DNA from: Treponema sp.
Lineage (GTDB): Bacteria > Spirochaetota > Spirochaetia > Treponematales > Breznakiellaceae
Length of the DNA: 64,000 nucleotides
NCBI GenBank assembly: GCA_031266775.1
Contig: JAISAQ010000056.1
Coordinates: 98,655-162,654, forward strand
Reading direction: 5' to 3'
Within the stretch, counting starts at the first letter, position 1, and each line of letters opens with the position of its first letter. Of this stretch, positions 52,541 to 62,244 are shown piece by piece. The notes under the pieces were generated by a model. It saw only the letters and a list, made by a program, of their open reading frames with translations, was not told the DNA's origin and ran no database searches. A program made the translations under genes and the position numbers.

Positions 52541-52705
52541 TTACGCGTCTGTCAAAGATTCCGCGATAAAGCGGGCAAAATCTTCTATTTTTTCAGTGAG
52601 GTTCTTGTCGGAAAAGGTCGCGAGGGCGGGCCTTAGAAAAATGGCCTTTTCCGCGAGATCCATGATGATGCGCCGCTTTTCGGCGGTTAACGCTTCATAA
52701 TCCAT
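52541..52705 (-). CDS. Probable 54-residue helical protein
   Basis: An ORF from ATG 52705 to TAA 52541 encodes 54 residues, starting MDYEALTAEKRRIIMDLAEK and ending FARFIAESLTDA. Its codons look like those of the surrounding genes (GCG, GAA, CGC, AAG, GCC) and the sequence is a plausible amphipathic helix bundle. There is no clear Shine-Dalgarno, and no family is recognised. It fills most of the otherwise empty 322-bp spacer and runs opposite to both neighbours. Confidence 0.45.
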   Translation of the reverse strand: MDYEALTAEKRRIIMDLAEKAIFLRPALATFSDKNLTEKIEDFARFIAESLTDA

Positions 52706-52721
52706 ACAGCATTATCGGCAG

Positions 52722-52736
52722 TTTCGCGGAGCGAAA
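52722..52736. repeat. Perfect dyad TTTCGC-gga-GCGAAA
   Basis: A 6-bp inverted repeat with a 3-base loop, upstream of the small minus-strand ORF and 15 nt from the larger hairpin at 52751. It could be an operator or part of a REP-like repeat. Confidence 0.35.
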
Positions 52737-52750
52737 GGCGAAAAACCGCG

Positions 52751-52789
52751 GGAGCCGGTTACAAAACAACCGATTTTGAAACCGGCTCC
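52751..52789. repeat. Long hairpin GGAGCCGGTT...AACCGGCTCC
   Basis: GGAGCCGGTT (52751-52760) pairs perfectly with AACCGGCTCC (52780-52789); inside, CAAAA (52762-52766) pairs with TTTTG (52774-52778) across one mismatch, leaving a 7-base loop. CTTTTT follows about a dozen bases after the right arm on the plus strand, and GGTTTTT follows the left arm on the minus strand, so a bidirectional terminator or a dispersed palindromic repeat are both possible. Confidence 0.55.
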
Positions 52790-52824
52790 TACATAAGCGC
52801 CTTTTTATTGTCGATGATAATACT

Positions 52825-55629
52825 ATGAAAACCAGAATTCTTGCCGTATCCCTTTTTACGGGGATTTTCATGTGTACGTTCCTTTACGCGGGAGGCCGGA
52901 GCGCCGCCCCCAAACAGGCGCCTGCCGAAGATGTCTGGACCCTTCTTGAAAAGGGGGACGCCGAAAAGGCAAGAGCCCTGTTCCTTGGCCGGACCAGTGT
53001 CGGCGACAGGGACAGCCGGGGCAGAACCCCGCTGCACATGGCGGCCGAAACCGGGGATTCCGATCTTGCGTCCTTTTTTATTTCGCTGGGGGCGGAAGTA
53101 GACGCCGTTGACAACGACGGCCGCACACCGCTTGGAATAAGCGCCGGGAAAAGGGACGGCAAAACCGCCGGGGTGTTCACCGCCGCCGGGGCGGATATTC
53201 ACGCCTTAATGCCCGGAGGAACAAGTCCCGCCGTCACCGCCGTCTCCTCGGGGGGGGCCTTTCTCAGGGCGATCCTTGACCCCGCTTCCGTAAAATCAAC
53301 AGATAAAAACGGAAAAACGATTCTCCACATCGCCGCCGCCGCCGGCAATACGGAGGCTGTCCGTATCATACTTGAGGGGGAAAGCCCCCTTGATATCAAG
53401 GACAATGACGGGAAAAATCCCCTCGATCGCGCGCTGGAACGGCCGGATTCGCAGAGCCACATGGAATGCGCGGAACTGCTCATACTGCGCGGCGCCCGTT
53501 CGGATCTTCCCCTCTTTGCCTGGTTTGCGCCCGCGGCGCGCGTTATCAACTACAATATCCGCGGCGCGGACGGTTCCGCCCCCCTCCACGCGGCGGCCCG
53601 CGAAGGTTACACGGGATTCATCAGTTTTCTCATCGCCAGAAAAGCCGGCGTCAACATCAAGAACGCGTCGGGAACCACGCCGCTTCATGAAGCCGCGAGA
53701 TCGGGGAACATGAGGGCCATGGAACTTCTTCTTGACGAAGGCGCCGACATCAACGCGCAGGACGCCAAAGGCAACACGGTACTCCATGTCGCCATTCCGG
53801 AAGCGGTACACCGCGAAGCCCTTTCCCTTTTTCTTTCACGGGGGGCAAATCCCAACATACGCGACGTGCACGGCGAATCGCCCCTCCACATCGCGGTAAC
53901 GCTTAACCGCGGCCCGGATATAATCCAGACGCTGCTTGGGGGAGGCGCCGACACTTCCATCCGCAACATAGACGGAAAAACGGCCCTGTACCTTGCCGTC
54001 GAGGAAAACCGCGAGGGCATCGTGCCGCCCCTTCTTTCATACGGTTCGGACATATTTGCCGCGGACAACGCGGGAATTACCCCTTACGAAAAGGCGCTGC
54101 TGGACAGAAGCCCGCTTCTTGAACAGCTTGTTACCGAAGAAACGGTGCAGAAAAGCGACAGCGCCGGCAATACGCTGCTGCATATCACCATACGGAACCA
54201 CGGAGACGCGAAGATCGCGGGGCTCATCCTTGACAGGAGGGCCATGGTGAACGTACGCAACAAGGAAGGCGACACAGGGCTGCATATCGCGGCGCGCCAG
54301 AACGAGGAAGAAACGGGATCTCTCCTCCTTTCCCGCGGGGCGGATATTTTTGCCCCGAACGCCCGTGAAGAATCTCCCCTGTACCTCGCGTTCCATTCAC
54401 CGGCTTGGCCCATCGTTGATTGGCCTGGAACCATACGGAAATGGATGATAACCCCCCTTACGCTGGAAGCCAGGGACGGGCTTGGAAATTCCATCCTTCA
54501 TTATGCGGCGCAGTGGAAACTTGACGCGTACATTCCCTATCTCATACAGGAAGGGGCCCCTACCGAAGCCGCCAATGCCACCGGGGAAACTCCCCTCTTT
54601 ACGGCGGCCAAGTACAACGGCTCATCGACGATCCGGGTTCTGCTTGCCGCCGGGGCTTACCTTCACGCCAGAGACAGTCTGGGGAATTCCGCCCTTCATA
54701 CGGCGGTACGCTGGAACGCCCCCCTTGCCGCGGAAAGCCTTCTTGACGCGGGAATCGACATCAACGCCCATAACCTTGCAGGGGAAACTCCCCTGCACGA
54801 AACGGTGCGGCTCGGGATTGCCGATCTTGAAACGATGCTGATACGCCGGGGGGCGGACCTTGAGGCCCGTGACAATGGCGGCAATACCCCGTTCATGGCG
54901 GCCGTTACGGGGGGAATTACATCCCAGGCGGAACGGCTGGCAAACCACGGCGCCGATCCTGTCGCGAGGAATGCCAAAGGCGATACGCCCCTTCACGCCG
55001 CGGTGGCAATGGAAAGGAGCGATCTTGTCACCCTGCTGCTCGACTGCGGCGCCCCTATACACGCCCGTAATTCCAGGGGGAAAACCCCCTTCCTCATGGC
55101 GCTCTCCCTGTCGCCCCGTATGGTATCGACTCTGCTCACCAAAGACAGGATCTACGCGCCTGACGACGACGGCTCGTCCCCGCTGACCATCGCCGTCCGG
55201 GAAAAGGCGCCGGCCGCCATCGTAAAAACCATCATCGATCAGGGAGCGCGGCTTAATCCGGTCGACCGGGAAGGCCGCACGCCCCTGCGCCTGGCCTCGG
55301 ACGGAAGCGCATGGGATCTTGCCAAACTCATCGCCGACGCGGGCGCCGATCCTTTTATTTCCGCGAACGACGGCAGAACCCCCGCCGAAACGGCGCTGGC
55401 CGCGGGTGAAGAGGGAGTACGCGCCCTCTTTTCGGGCAGAGGCATTAACGCCAGGGACAGCGCCGGAAACACCATACTCCACTACGCGGCAAAGATCGAA
55501 AAACCTGAACTTATCGTTGTGCTTCTGGAACTGGGGGCCAACAAGAACGTAAAAAACATAGCGGCCGAAAGCCCCGCGGATATAGCGCTGCGGTGGAACC
55601 ACGCAGGCACGGCGGCGCTGCTCAACTGA
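52825..55629 (+). CDS. Exported ankyrin-repeat protein
   Basis: 934 residues with a signal peptide (ILAVSLFTGIFMCTFLYAGG, cleaved near residue 23). From ~35 to the end are roughly two dozen ankyrin repeats of about 33 residues, with recognisable GRTPLHMAAETG, GTTPLHEAARSGN and GNTILHYAAK cores. Some repeats in the middle (around 500-560) are degenerate. It is likely in the periplasm or at the surface and mediates protein contacts; there is no catalytic motif. No clear Shine-Dalgarno precedes the ATG, and the spacer upstream is hairpin-rich. Treponemes carry similar ankyrin proteins (for example TP0502 and TP0835 as I recall). Confidence 0.9.
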   Translation: MKTRILAVSLFTGIFMCTFLYAGGRSAAPKQAPAEDVWTLLEKGDAEKARALFLGRTSVGDRDSRGRTPLHMAAETGDSDLASFFISLGAEVDAVDNDGRTPLGISAGKRDGKTAGVFTAAGADIHALMPGGTSPAVTAVSSGGAFLRAILDPASVKSTDKNGKTILHIAAAAGNTEAVRIILEGESPLDIKDNDGKNPLDRALERPDSQSHMECAELLILRGARSDLPLFAWFAPAARVINYNIRGADGSAPLHAAAREGYTGFISFLIARKAGVNIKNASGTTPLHEAARSGNMRAMELLLDEGADINAQDAKGNTVLHVAIPEAVHREALSLFLSRGANPNIRDVHGESPLHIAVTLNRGPDIIQTLLGGGADTSIRNIDGKTALYLAVEENREGIVPPLLSYGSDIFAADNAGITPYEKALLDRSPLLEQLVTEETVQKSDSAGNTLLHITIRNHGDAKIAGLILDRRAMVNVRNKEGDTGLHIAARQNEEETGSLLLSRGADIFAPNAREESPLYLAFHSPAWPIVDWPGTIRKWMITPLTLEARDGLGNSILHYAAQWKLDAYIPYLIQEGAPTEAANATGETPLFTAAKYNGSSTIRVLLAAGAYLHARDSLGNSALHTAVRWNAPLAAESLLDAGIDINAHNLAGETPLHETVRLGIADLETMLIRRGADLEARDNGGNTPFMAAVTGGITSQAERLANHGADPVARNAKGDTPLHAAVAMERSDLVTLLLDCGAPIHARNSRGKTPFLMALSLSPRMVSTLLTKDRIYAPDDDGSSPLTIAVREKAPAAIVKTIIDQGARLNPVDREGRTPLRLASDGSAWDLAKLIADAGADPFISANDGRTPAETALAAGEEGVRALFSGRGINARDSAGNTILHYAAKIEKPELIVVLLELGANKNVKNIAAESPADIALRWNHAGTAALLN

Positions 55630-55638
55630 TCTTTGTCC

Positions 55639-56361
55639 CTAATCGTAAAACAGGCATATTCCGTATACCCTTCGCGCGCCTGAGGCCTTAAGGGCCCCGG
55701 CGCACGCCTTAAGGGTTGAACCTGTCGTCATGACATCGTCGAAGAGAACGGCCAGAGGGGGAACCTTTCGTACGGCGGTGATACGTCCGGCAAGGTTCTT
55801 CTTCCGCGTTTTCCTGTCAAGTTCCTTTTGACTGACTGAGGGAAGCCTCCTCAGGCACCGGGAAACCGGAGGAACCGCCGGGCTTTTTTTCCCGGCCCGT
55901 TCCAGAAGCCCCGCAAGGTATTCAATCTGATCCCACCCCTCCTTCCGTATCTTTCCCGGACGCGGCGGAACAGGGACAAGCGCGGTGTTTTTCATGTCCG
56001 AAAGGGGAAGGCGGTCAAGGGCTTCAAGTATTTTTTCCGCGAAGAAACGGCCCAGCGCGAGATTTTTGCCGAATTTGTAGGCGGCAAGGAGCCGCCTGTA
56101 TTTGCCCGAATACGGGTATACGGCGGCGGCGGAATCAACGCCGTCTTCTTCCGAATTCCTGCAGGCAAGGCACATCCCCGATTCGGAAATGAGGGGTCTC
56201 CCGCAGCGCCGGCACGGTTCGCCGCCTGAAAAAACCGCCCCGGCATCCAGTTCCGGGCGGCAGGAAAGGCAAAGGCCGTATCTGTTTTCATTCGCCATGA
56301 GGGCGGTTCCGCAGAGGCCGCAGAAACGGGGAAAAAGGTATTCCATAGAGAAAAAACGCAT
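55639..56361 (-). CDS. comF: ComF-family phosphoribosyltransferase-like protein
   Basis: 240 residues from ATG 56361; in-frame alternatives are nearby. The N-terminus has CxxC zinc pairs (FCGLCGTAL; CLSCRPEL; CRRCGRPL; CLACRN) as in ComF. The C-terminal phosphoribosyltransferase fold has the PRPP loop VLFDDVMTTGSTLKACAGAL. ComF helps DNA uptake in competent bacteria; here competence is not otherwise evident, so the role may be in recombination or salvage. It lies 70 nt after mutS on the same strand. Confidence 0.9.
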   Translation of the reverse strand: MRFFSMEYLFPRFCGLCGTALMANENRYGLCLSCRPELDAGAVFSGGEPCRRCGRPLISESGMCLACRNSEEDGVDSAAAVYPYSGKYRRLLAAYKFGKNLALGRFFAEKILEALDRLPLSDMKNTALVPVPPRPGKIRKEGWDQIEYLAGLLERAGKKSPAVPPVSRCLRRLPSVSQKELDRKTRKKNLAGRITAVRKVPPLAVLFDDVMTTGSTLKACAGALKASGARRVYGICLFYD

Positions 56362-56431
56362 ACAGGATATATGGCGCCAATCCGCGGGGCGCTTTAATCG
56401 CACGCGAAAAAAGCCGGTTTTCGCCTCTCAA

Positions 56432-59131
56432 TCACAACGAATCAAAGAGCCCGGGTTCCTCCGCCTCAGGCGAATCAGGGATCTTTACGCCACTTCCCGG
56501 GGCGGCCCGGGGCCGGCGTTTTTTTTCGCGCTCCGGGAGGCCGGAGGCGTATTTGTCTTTTAATCCGGCAAGGACGCTGAGCGCCTTGAGGGGGGTCATG
56601 GAATCAGGCTCCAGGGAGGCAAGATCCTCAAGAAGCTGTCCGTACTCCCCGGTTTGGGTATCGGCTTCCGCCTCCCGGGGGGCGGAAAGATCCGGCCGGC
56701 CCGCGACAGCCACGGCGTAACGCTCCTGTATGCGGGCCATGATGCGGCCCGCCCGTTCAAGCAGTTTCTCCGAAAGGCCGGCAAGGCGGGCCACGTGGAG
56801 GCCGTAGGATTCGGCGGACGGGCCTTCCTTCAGCCTTCTTAAAAAAACAATTTCACCGCCCTCGTCAAGCACCTCCATAGAACGGTTGGCAAGGCGGGGG
56901 TGAACCAGCAGGGAAAGTTCGTGATAATGGGTGGCAAAGAGGGTCCGGCACCGGATACGGTCAAGAAGATCCTCGCAGACGGCCCACGCTATGGAAAGGC
57001 CGTCTTTGGTTCCCGTTCCCCGTCCCACTTCATCCATGATCACAAGGCTTTTGCAGGTGGCGGTGTTGAGTATGTAGGCCGTTTCGTTCATTTCCACAAG
57101 AAAGGTGGATTCGCCCCTGGCAAGGTTGTCCGAAGCGCCGACGCGGCAGTAGACGCGGTCGGTCATGCCTATCTTCGCCTCACGCGCCGGCACAAAGCTC
57201 CCCATCTGGGCCATGAGAACAATGAGGGCCGCGGAACGGAGATACGTCGATTTTCCGGCCATGTTGGGCCCGGTGATAAGGGCAAAGGAGATCCCCTCCC
57301 CGTCCAGGATGATGTCGTTGGGAATGAACTCCCCCCGCGGAAGGTGGGCCTCTACCACAGGGTGGCGCGCTTCGGTTATTTCCAGCCTTCCGCCGCCGTC
57401 CACGGCGGGCCTTACCCAGCCGCGCACCGTGGCGGCTCTGGCAAGGGACTGCGCGGCGTCCAGTTCCGCCATGCGCCGGGCCGCCGCGGAAAGTTCCGGG
57501 AGGCGGGTCTTGGCCTTTTCCCGTATTTCAAGAAAAAGCCGTTTTTCAAGCTCAACTATCGTGTCCTCCGCGCCGTTGATGTCGGATTCCAGCGCGGCCA
57601 GCCGGTCCGTGGTAAAACGTTCGCCTGAGGCAATGCCCTGCCGGCGTAAAAAACGGGAAGGTACCCTGGAAAGGTGTACTTTGGAAACCTCAAAGAAATA
57701 ACCGATGAGCCTGTTGTACCGTATCTTGAGGCCGGGAATGCCCGTGGCTTCCTTTTCCTCCTCAAGATACGCCTCCAGCAATTCCCGCCCCGAATTCCGC
57801 GTCTTTTGCAGTTCGTCCAGTCGGGGGCTGTACCCGTCCCGGATCAGGTTTCCTTCGGAAAGCAGAATGGAAGGATCTTCGCACAACCCCTTTTCCAGAA
57901 GTTCCCGTATTTCGGCAAGCGCGGCGCGTCCGGCGCTTTCTTCGCCCGGCGGGGACGTCCCGGAAGACTCAAAACGGAAGGGAAGATCGCCTGTAAGTTT
58001 TTCAACGCGTTCAAAGCCGGACAGGGCGTTTTTGATCGCTTCCAGGTCTTTGCCGTGGGCCCTGTCCATGGCAAGCCTGGCGGAAAGCCGTTCAAGATCC
58101 GGTATCTTCCCCATGATGTCCCTGAGGACGCCGAGTTTCCCCTGATCCCGGTAGAGCGTCTCCACCATGTCAAGGCGGTTCTGTATCAGATCCGCGTCCC
58201 GCAGCGGGTGGAGGAGACGCCGCTTGAGGAGACGCCGGCCCATGGCGGTACGCGTTTCGTCCATCACCTCAAGCAGCGAAAAACGGACGTCTCCGTCGCG
58301 CAGGTTGCGGACAAGTTCCAGATTGCGCTGCGTCGATTCGTCTATGCCCACATAGCGGGAATCATGGTACAGGGTAAGGGAGCGGACATGGGAAAGAACG
58401 CTCCCGGCGGTATCGTCAAGGTAATCAAGGAGCGCCCCGGCGGCGGTGATCTCGGGGCTTTCGGCCGCGACGCCGAAACTTCGCAGCCCCTGCGGGCCAA
58501 ACTGTTTTTCAAGGCGCCGCCTGCTCCGGTCCGCGTCAAAAAGCCAGTCGGCCCAGCGGTTCACCACAAGGCCGGACCTGTTCCCCAGCGCCGCCGCTAT
58601 GCCGGCGTTTTCCTCAAGAACGGATTCCTGGACCACTATTTCCCTTATCTGAAGGCGTTCAAGCTCCTGCCTGATCCTGTCCTCCGCGCCCGCGGCGGGG
58701 AAAGAGGAGGCGTAAAAATCACCGGCCGAAAGTTCTATGTAGGCAAAGGAAAAAAAGCGGCCCGACACCGCAAGGCCGGCAAGATAATTCGAGCTGCCCT
58801 TGTCAAGGTAATCCTCGTCCACGGTGGTTCCCGGGGTAACCACCTCTACCACCTTCCGTTCCACAAGCCCCTTTCCCGGCTCGGAGATCTGTTCGCAGAT
58901 CGCCACTTTTTTTCCCAGCCTGAGCAGCCGGGCTATATAGGAGCGGGCGGCGTGATAGGGAACGCCGCACATGGGCCTTCCGCCCCGGCTGGTAAGGGTA
59001 AGGTTAAGAAGGGACGAAACCAGAACGGCGTCGTCGGAAAACATCTCGTAAAAATCGCCCAGACGAAAAAAAAGAATCTCTCCCTCATGCTCGCGTTTGA
59101 TCCGCCTGTATTGATCCTGCATGGGGCTCAT
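56432..59131 (-). CDS. mutS: DNA mismatch repair protein MutS
   Basis: 899 residues from ATG 59131, with GGGGGGCGG upstream; an ATG 11 codons earlier is in frame but has no site. The mismatch-recognition motif FFRLGDFYEMF (about 21-31), the core and lever regions, and the ATPase are all present: Walker A GPNMAGKST (621-629), Walker B in SLVIMDEVGRGT and the C-terminal helix-turn-helix. It recognises mismatches and starts repair. Gene order tamB-bamA-skp-mutS matches treponemes; mutL is not in the window. Confidence 0.97.
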   Translation of the reverse strand: MSPMQDQYRRIKREHEGEILFFRLGDFYEMFSDDAVLVSSLLNLTLTSRGGRPMCGVPYHAARSYIARLLRLGKKVAICEQISEPGKGLVERKVVEVVTPGTTVDEDYLDKGSSNYLAGLAVSGRFFSFAYIELSAGDFYASSFPAAGAEDRIRQELERLQIREIVVQESVLEENAGIAAALGNRSGLVVNRWADWLFDADRSRRRLEKQFGPQGLRSFGVAAESPEITAAGALLDYLDDTAGSVLSHVRSLTLYHDSRYVGIDESTQRNLELVRNLRDGDVRFSLLEVMDETRTAMGRRLLKRRLLHPLRDADLIQNRLDMVETLYRDQGKLGVLRDIMGKIPDLERLSARLAMDRAHGKDLEAIKNALSGFERVEKLTGDLPFRFESSGTSPPGEESAGRAALAEIRELLEKGLCEDPSILLSEGNLIRDGYSPRLDELQKTRNSGRELLEAYLEEEKEATGIPGLKIRYNRLIGYFFEVSKVHLSRVPSRFLRRQGIASGERFTTDRLAALESDINGAEDTIVELEKRLFLEIREKAKTRLPELSAAARRMAELDAAQSLARAATVRGWVRPAVDGGGRLEITEARHPVVEAHLPRGEFIPNDIILDGEGISFALITGPNMAGKSTYLRSAALIVLMAQMGSFVPAREAKIGMTDRVYCRVGASDNLARGESTFLVEMNETAYILNTATCKSLVIMDEVGRGTGTKDGLSIAWAVCEDLLDRIRCRTLFATHYHELSLLVHPRLANRSMEVLDEGGEIVFLRRLKEGPSAESYGLHVARLAGLSEKLLERAGRIMARIQERYAVAVAGRPDLSAPREAEADTQTGEYGQLLEDLASLEPDSMTPLKALSVLAGLKDKYASGLPEREKKRRPRAAPGSGVKIPDSPEAEEPGLFDSL

Positions 59132-59168
59132 TTCATCACCGCCCCCCGGAGAAGCGGTACGCATTTTT

Positions 59169-59696
59169 CTATCTTCCCGCCTTGGACCTCAAATTCTCAA
59201 TTACTTTGTCGGTAATGTCAACCGTCGGGCTGAACCACAGTATGCCGGTGCTTTCCTTGAGGTTAAGAACCATGCTGTAGCCTTCGCTTTCGGCGATAAA
59301 ACGGATTTCATCGTATACCTGATCGAGAAAGGCGCCCGATTGGGCAAGCCGTTTTTTCTGATCCTCCAGTTCCCGGGTCCTCAGGCGGTAATACTCCCTT
59401 AAGTATTCGGTCTTCCGGTACGCTTCGCTTTCAAGGCGCAGCGCCTGCTGCTCGTCGCCCTTGAGCGCCGCCTCAGCCTGCCTGAGTGTAAGATTCTCCA
59501 CCTCCTGGGTCATGCGGTCGACTTCCGCCTGAATCCGCGTGCTGCGTTCCTCAAATTCCCGCACCGCGCGGGATTCCCGGAAAAACGCCGAATATACCTT
59601 GGCAAGATCCACCACGGCGAAACGGGTCAGCTGCTGGGCCTGTACGCCCGAAAGGACCCCCCATAAAAACAACGCAAGAACGCATGTTTTTTTCAC
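59169..59696 (-). CDS. skp: OmpH/Skp-like periplasmic chaperone
   Basis: 175 residues with a signal peptide (MKKTCVLALFLWGVLSGVQA). The mature protein is a long coiled coil (EFEERSTRIQAEVDRMTQEV; RLRTRELEDQKKRLAQSGAF) between a short FAVVDLAKVYSAF start and a ILWFSPTVDITDKVI end, the Skp plan. It chaperones outer-membrane proteins across the periplasm to BamA. It lies 9 nt after bamA and before mutS. Confidence 0.93.
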   Translation of the reverse strand: MKKTCVLALFLWGVLSGVQAQQLTRFAVVDLAKVYSAFFRESRAVREFEERSTRIQAEVDRMTQEVENLTLRQAEAALKGDEQQALRLESEAYRKTEYLREYYRLRTRELEDQKKRLAQSGAFLDQVYDEIRFIAESEGYSMVLNLKESTGILWFSPTVDITDKVIENLRSKAGR

Positions 59697-59705
59697 GTCA
59701 AACCT

Positions 59706-62216
59706 CTAATAGCTGGACATGACAAAGGACATGACAAAATCAAGTCCCGAAGTCGGACTGTTGCCGGAAAAAAGCTCCCCCTTTTCCCAGTGAAAAGATC
59801 CGTCCCTTACCCGGAAACGCTTGGCAAGACTGAAGCGGAAGGGAAACTGGGGAATGGTAAAGCGTATTCCCCCGCCCATGCTGAACCGCATATCCTCTAT
59901 GCCGAAACTGTTGACAAACGCCGTCGGCGTTTTCTTGACGGCGGCGGCGTCAAGGAAGAAGTCCCACGCCAGTATGCCGGGCACAACGGGAATGCGAAGT
60001 TCCGCCCAGCTTTCCCAAAGGGCGTTTCCCTTGTTGCTGTACTCGTCGTGCCAGCCGCGGCCTATGAACATGCCGTCTATCGCGAATCTGTTGGAAGGCG
60101 AAATGGGAACTTCACCGGTACGGCCCGGCTGATTCGTGATAAAGGAAACTCCCGTGTGTATGCCGAAAATCGTCCTGAAGCTGAATTTGTCGGTAATGGG
60201 GATATTAAGAAGGGTGTGGTAATATTCCGCCTTGGTTTCCCACTTGAAGTAATGCTCCCTTTCAACGGGAAGGATGCCGTAAAAGCCGATGCGTTCCATA
60301 AGAAAATAGCCGCTGGACGGATCGTAGTAGATGTCCCGCTGATCCAGGGCAAGGCTCGTCCAGAACGAATTGACGGGCATGACCCTTTTAACGGTCTCCC
60401 GGAGCACGTAATCAAAGGGCCTGTACAGGTTCTGATCGTAGGTGCTGTACGTGATCCCCGTCCTGATGCCCCCGCTTAAGGTCAGGTTTCCAAGGAAGGT
60501 TCCCCACCTGTAGCCCGTACTGAAACCAAGGGAAAAATTCCACTGGTCGTACTTCATGAGGTACTGAGCCGTGGGAAGTTTGGATGATGTATAGTACTCG
60601 TTCCAGCTGCTGAAGCCGTCCGGGTAATCATCCTCGTTGCCGTAAAAATACGGCGCGGCGTTGTCCATAAAGGCGGACCGCGTAAGGCGCTGAACGGTAA
60701 AGTCAAAGCCGCCTGAAACGGGAAGCCCGAAGATCCACCTGTGATCATAATTGAGAACAAGGCTCTGCGTGTCGGGGGACGCGTTTATCTCCCCGCCAAT
60801 AAGGTTGCCGCTTCCCCTGAAATTACGGTCGTTGAGCTTGAACATAACCGACACGGGAAAGGTGTCGGGATCGGCGCTGCCTGAAAAGGTAAGCCCGAAC
60901 TGGACATCGATGGTGGGCTGCTCTTCCACGGTAAAGACAAGGTCCATGAGGCTGTCCTCGCTTCCCGGCATGGGCTCGGGAGCCACCACGGAAAAATACT
61001 GGAGGTTGTAGAGGTTCCGCATGGCGTCGGTGATCTTGGCCTTTGAAAAAACATCCCCCGGTTCAAGGGGAATTTCCCGCAGTATGACCCCTGTCTTTGT
61101 CTTTTCGTTTCCCCGTATGATGATGTTTTCGATATGGGCCCTGCCCCGCTCTACAATGGGAATGTTGTAGGAGACGACGCCTCTTCCGCTGTCGCGGTTT
61201 TCTTCCCTTCCTATGGTGTTAAAGATGTACCCGTTTTCAAAATAGAGATCCGCCACCCGCTGAAAATCCGCCTCAAGCCGCTGCGCGTTGACGGTTTCGC
61301 CGACCTTGGAACGGACAAGAGCCGAAAGCTGTTTTGTCGAAAAGATCAGGTTGCCTTCAAACGTTATCCCGCCAAAGGTGTATTTCCTCCCCTCAACCAC
61401 TTTGAAGGTAATGGTCATGTTGTTGTTGCCCTTCGCGTCCTTTTCCACGGTCCTTACAATGTCGGTTACGTCGGCGTCTATGTACCCGCGGTCATGGTAG
61501 TACTGGATCACCGCGGCGCGGTCGGACACGAGTTTCGATTCCTGGAAAGCGCCGTCGTTGAGGAGGAATTTTACCTTGAGGGAAAGCCGCCCGCGCAGGG
61601 CCCCGTCCGAAAAGACGCTGTTTCCGTCAAAGAGGATCTTCCGTATCGTTATCTTTTCGCCTTCCTCGATAAAAAAGGTCAAAAGTATGCTGGAATCGGA
61701 CGCTTTTCTTGTTTCCGATCGTACCTTGATGTCCGGAAAACCCTTTTCCAGGTATTTGTTGACGATGGCCGCCTCGTCAATACGGAGCTTCGCCTGGTTC
61801 ACCACGTCGTTTACCTTGAGGGTAATGGCGCTCAAAAGCTCGCTCCGGTTCACGCTGCCGTTGCCCGCGAAATTTATTCTTGACACGATGGGACGCTCGG
61901 TAACGGTGAACCGTATAATTACCCCGGTCCCGGCGGAATCCGCGGGGACGGCGCTGGGGGATATAAGGTCAAAATATTCAAGGGCGTAAAGCCTTCCCTG
62001 TATCTCAAGAAAGAGGGTGTCGTCAAAGATCATGCCTATATACGGCTTGACGATTTCCTCAAGTTCGGAAGCGCTGACATGGCTGAGGCCCGAAAAATCA
62101 ATGGACTGGATCGGCTTTCCCTGGTACCACTCATCACTCTGGGCGCAAAGAAGGGCGGGGAAAAAAACAGATGAAAAAACCAAAAAGAAGAGAATTCTTG
62201 TGACTGTTAAACGCAT
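59706..62216 (-). CDS. bamA: Outer membrane protein assembly factor BamA
   Basis: 836 residues with a signal peptide (RILFFLVFSSVFFPALLCA). POTRA repeats cover ~25-415: IQSIDFSGLSHVSASELEEI, PIVSRINFAGNGSVNRSELL, ITIRKILFDGNSVFSDGALR, KYTFGGITFEGNLIFSTKQL and AHIENIIIRGNEKTKTGVIL. The remaining ~420 residues form the Omp85 beta barrel with GRGWHDEYSNKG near 710 and a C-terminal beta signal ending in Tyr (FVMSFVMSSY). It inserts outer-membrane proteins. The gene lies 28 nt after the tamB stop, as in T. pallidum (TP0326, from memory). Confidence 0.97.
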   Translation of the reverse strand: MRLTVTRILFFLVFSSVFFPALLCAQSDEWYQGKPIQSIDFSGLSHVSASELEEIVKPYIGMIFDDTLFLEIQGRLYALEYFDLISPSAVPADSAGTGVIIRFTVTERPIVSRINFAGNGSVNRSELLSAITLKVNDVVNQAKLRIDEAAIVNKYLEKGFPDIKVRSETRKASDSSILLTFFIEEGEKITIRKILFDGNSVFSDGALRGRLSLKVKFLLNDGAFQESKLVSDRAAVIQYYHDRGYIDADVTDIVRTVEKDAKGNNNMTITFKVVEGRKYTFGGITFEGNLIFSTKQLSALVRSKVGETVNAQRLEADFQRVADLYFENGYIFNTIGREENRDSGRGVVSYNIPIVERGRAHIENIIIRGNEKTKTGVILREIPLEPGDVFSKAKITDAMRNLYNLQYFSVVAPEPMPGSEDSLMDLVFTVEEQPTIDVQFGLTFSGSADPDTFPVSVMFKLNDRNFRGSGNLIGGEINASPDTQSLVLNYDHRWIFGLPVSGGFDFTVQRLTRSAFMDNAAPYFYGNEDDYPDGFSSWNEYYTSSKLPTAQYLMKYDQWNFSLGFSTGYRWGTFLGNLTLSGGIRTGITYSTYDQNLYRPFDYVLRETVKRVMPVNSFWTSLALDQRDIYYDPSSGYFLMERIGFYGILPVEREHYFKWETKAEYYHTLLNIPITDKFSFRTIFGIHTGVSFITNQPGRTGEVPISPSNRFAIDGMFIGRGWHDEYSNKGNALWESWAELRIPVVPGILAWDFFLDAAAVKKTPTAFVNSFGIEDMRFSMGGGIRFTIPQFPFRFSLAKRFRVRDGSFHWEKGELFSGNSPTSGLDFVMSFVMSSY

Positions 62217-62244
62217 CCGGACTCCTCAATGCTCCTTAACCGGC

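Noticed and set aside
54622-55602. 326-residue minus-strand frame opposite the ankyrin gene
   Set aside because: Ankyrin repeats on the plus strand are clear; the antisense frame reflects repeat-driven codon bias.
52825-55629. Ankyrin repeats considered as a CRISPR-like or tandem DNA repeat
   Set aside because: The periodicity is at the protein level (about 33 residues) with variable DNA and no spacers.
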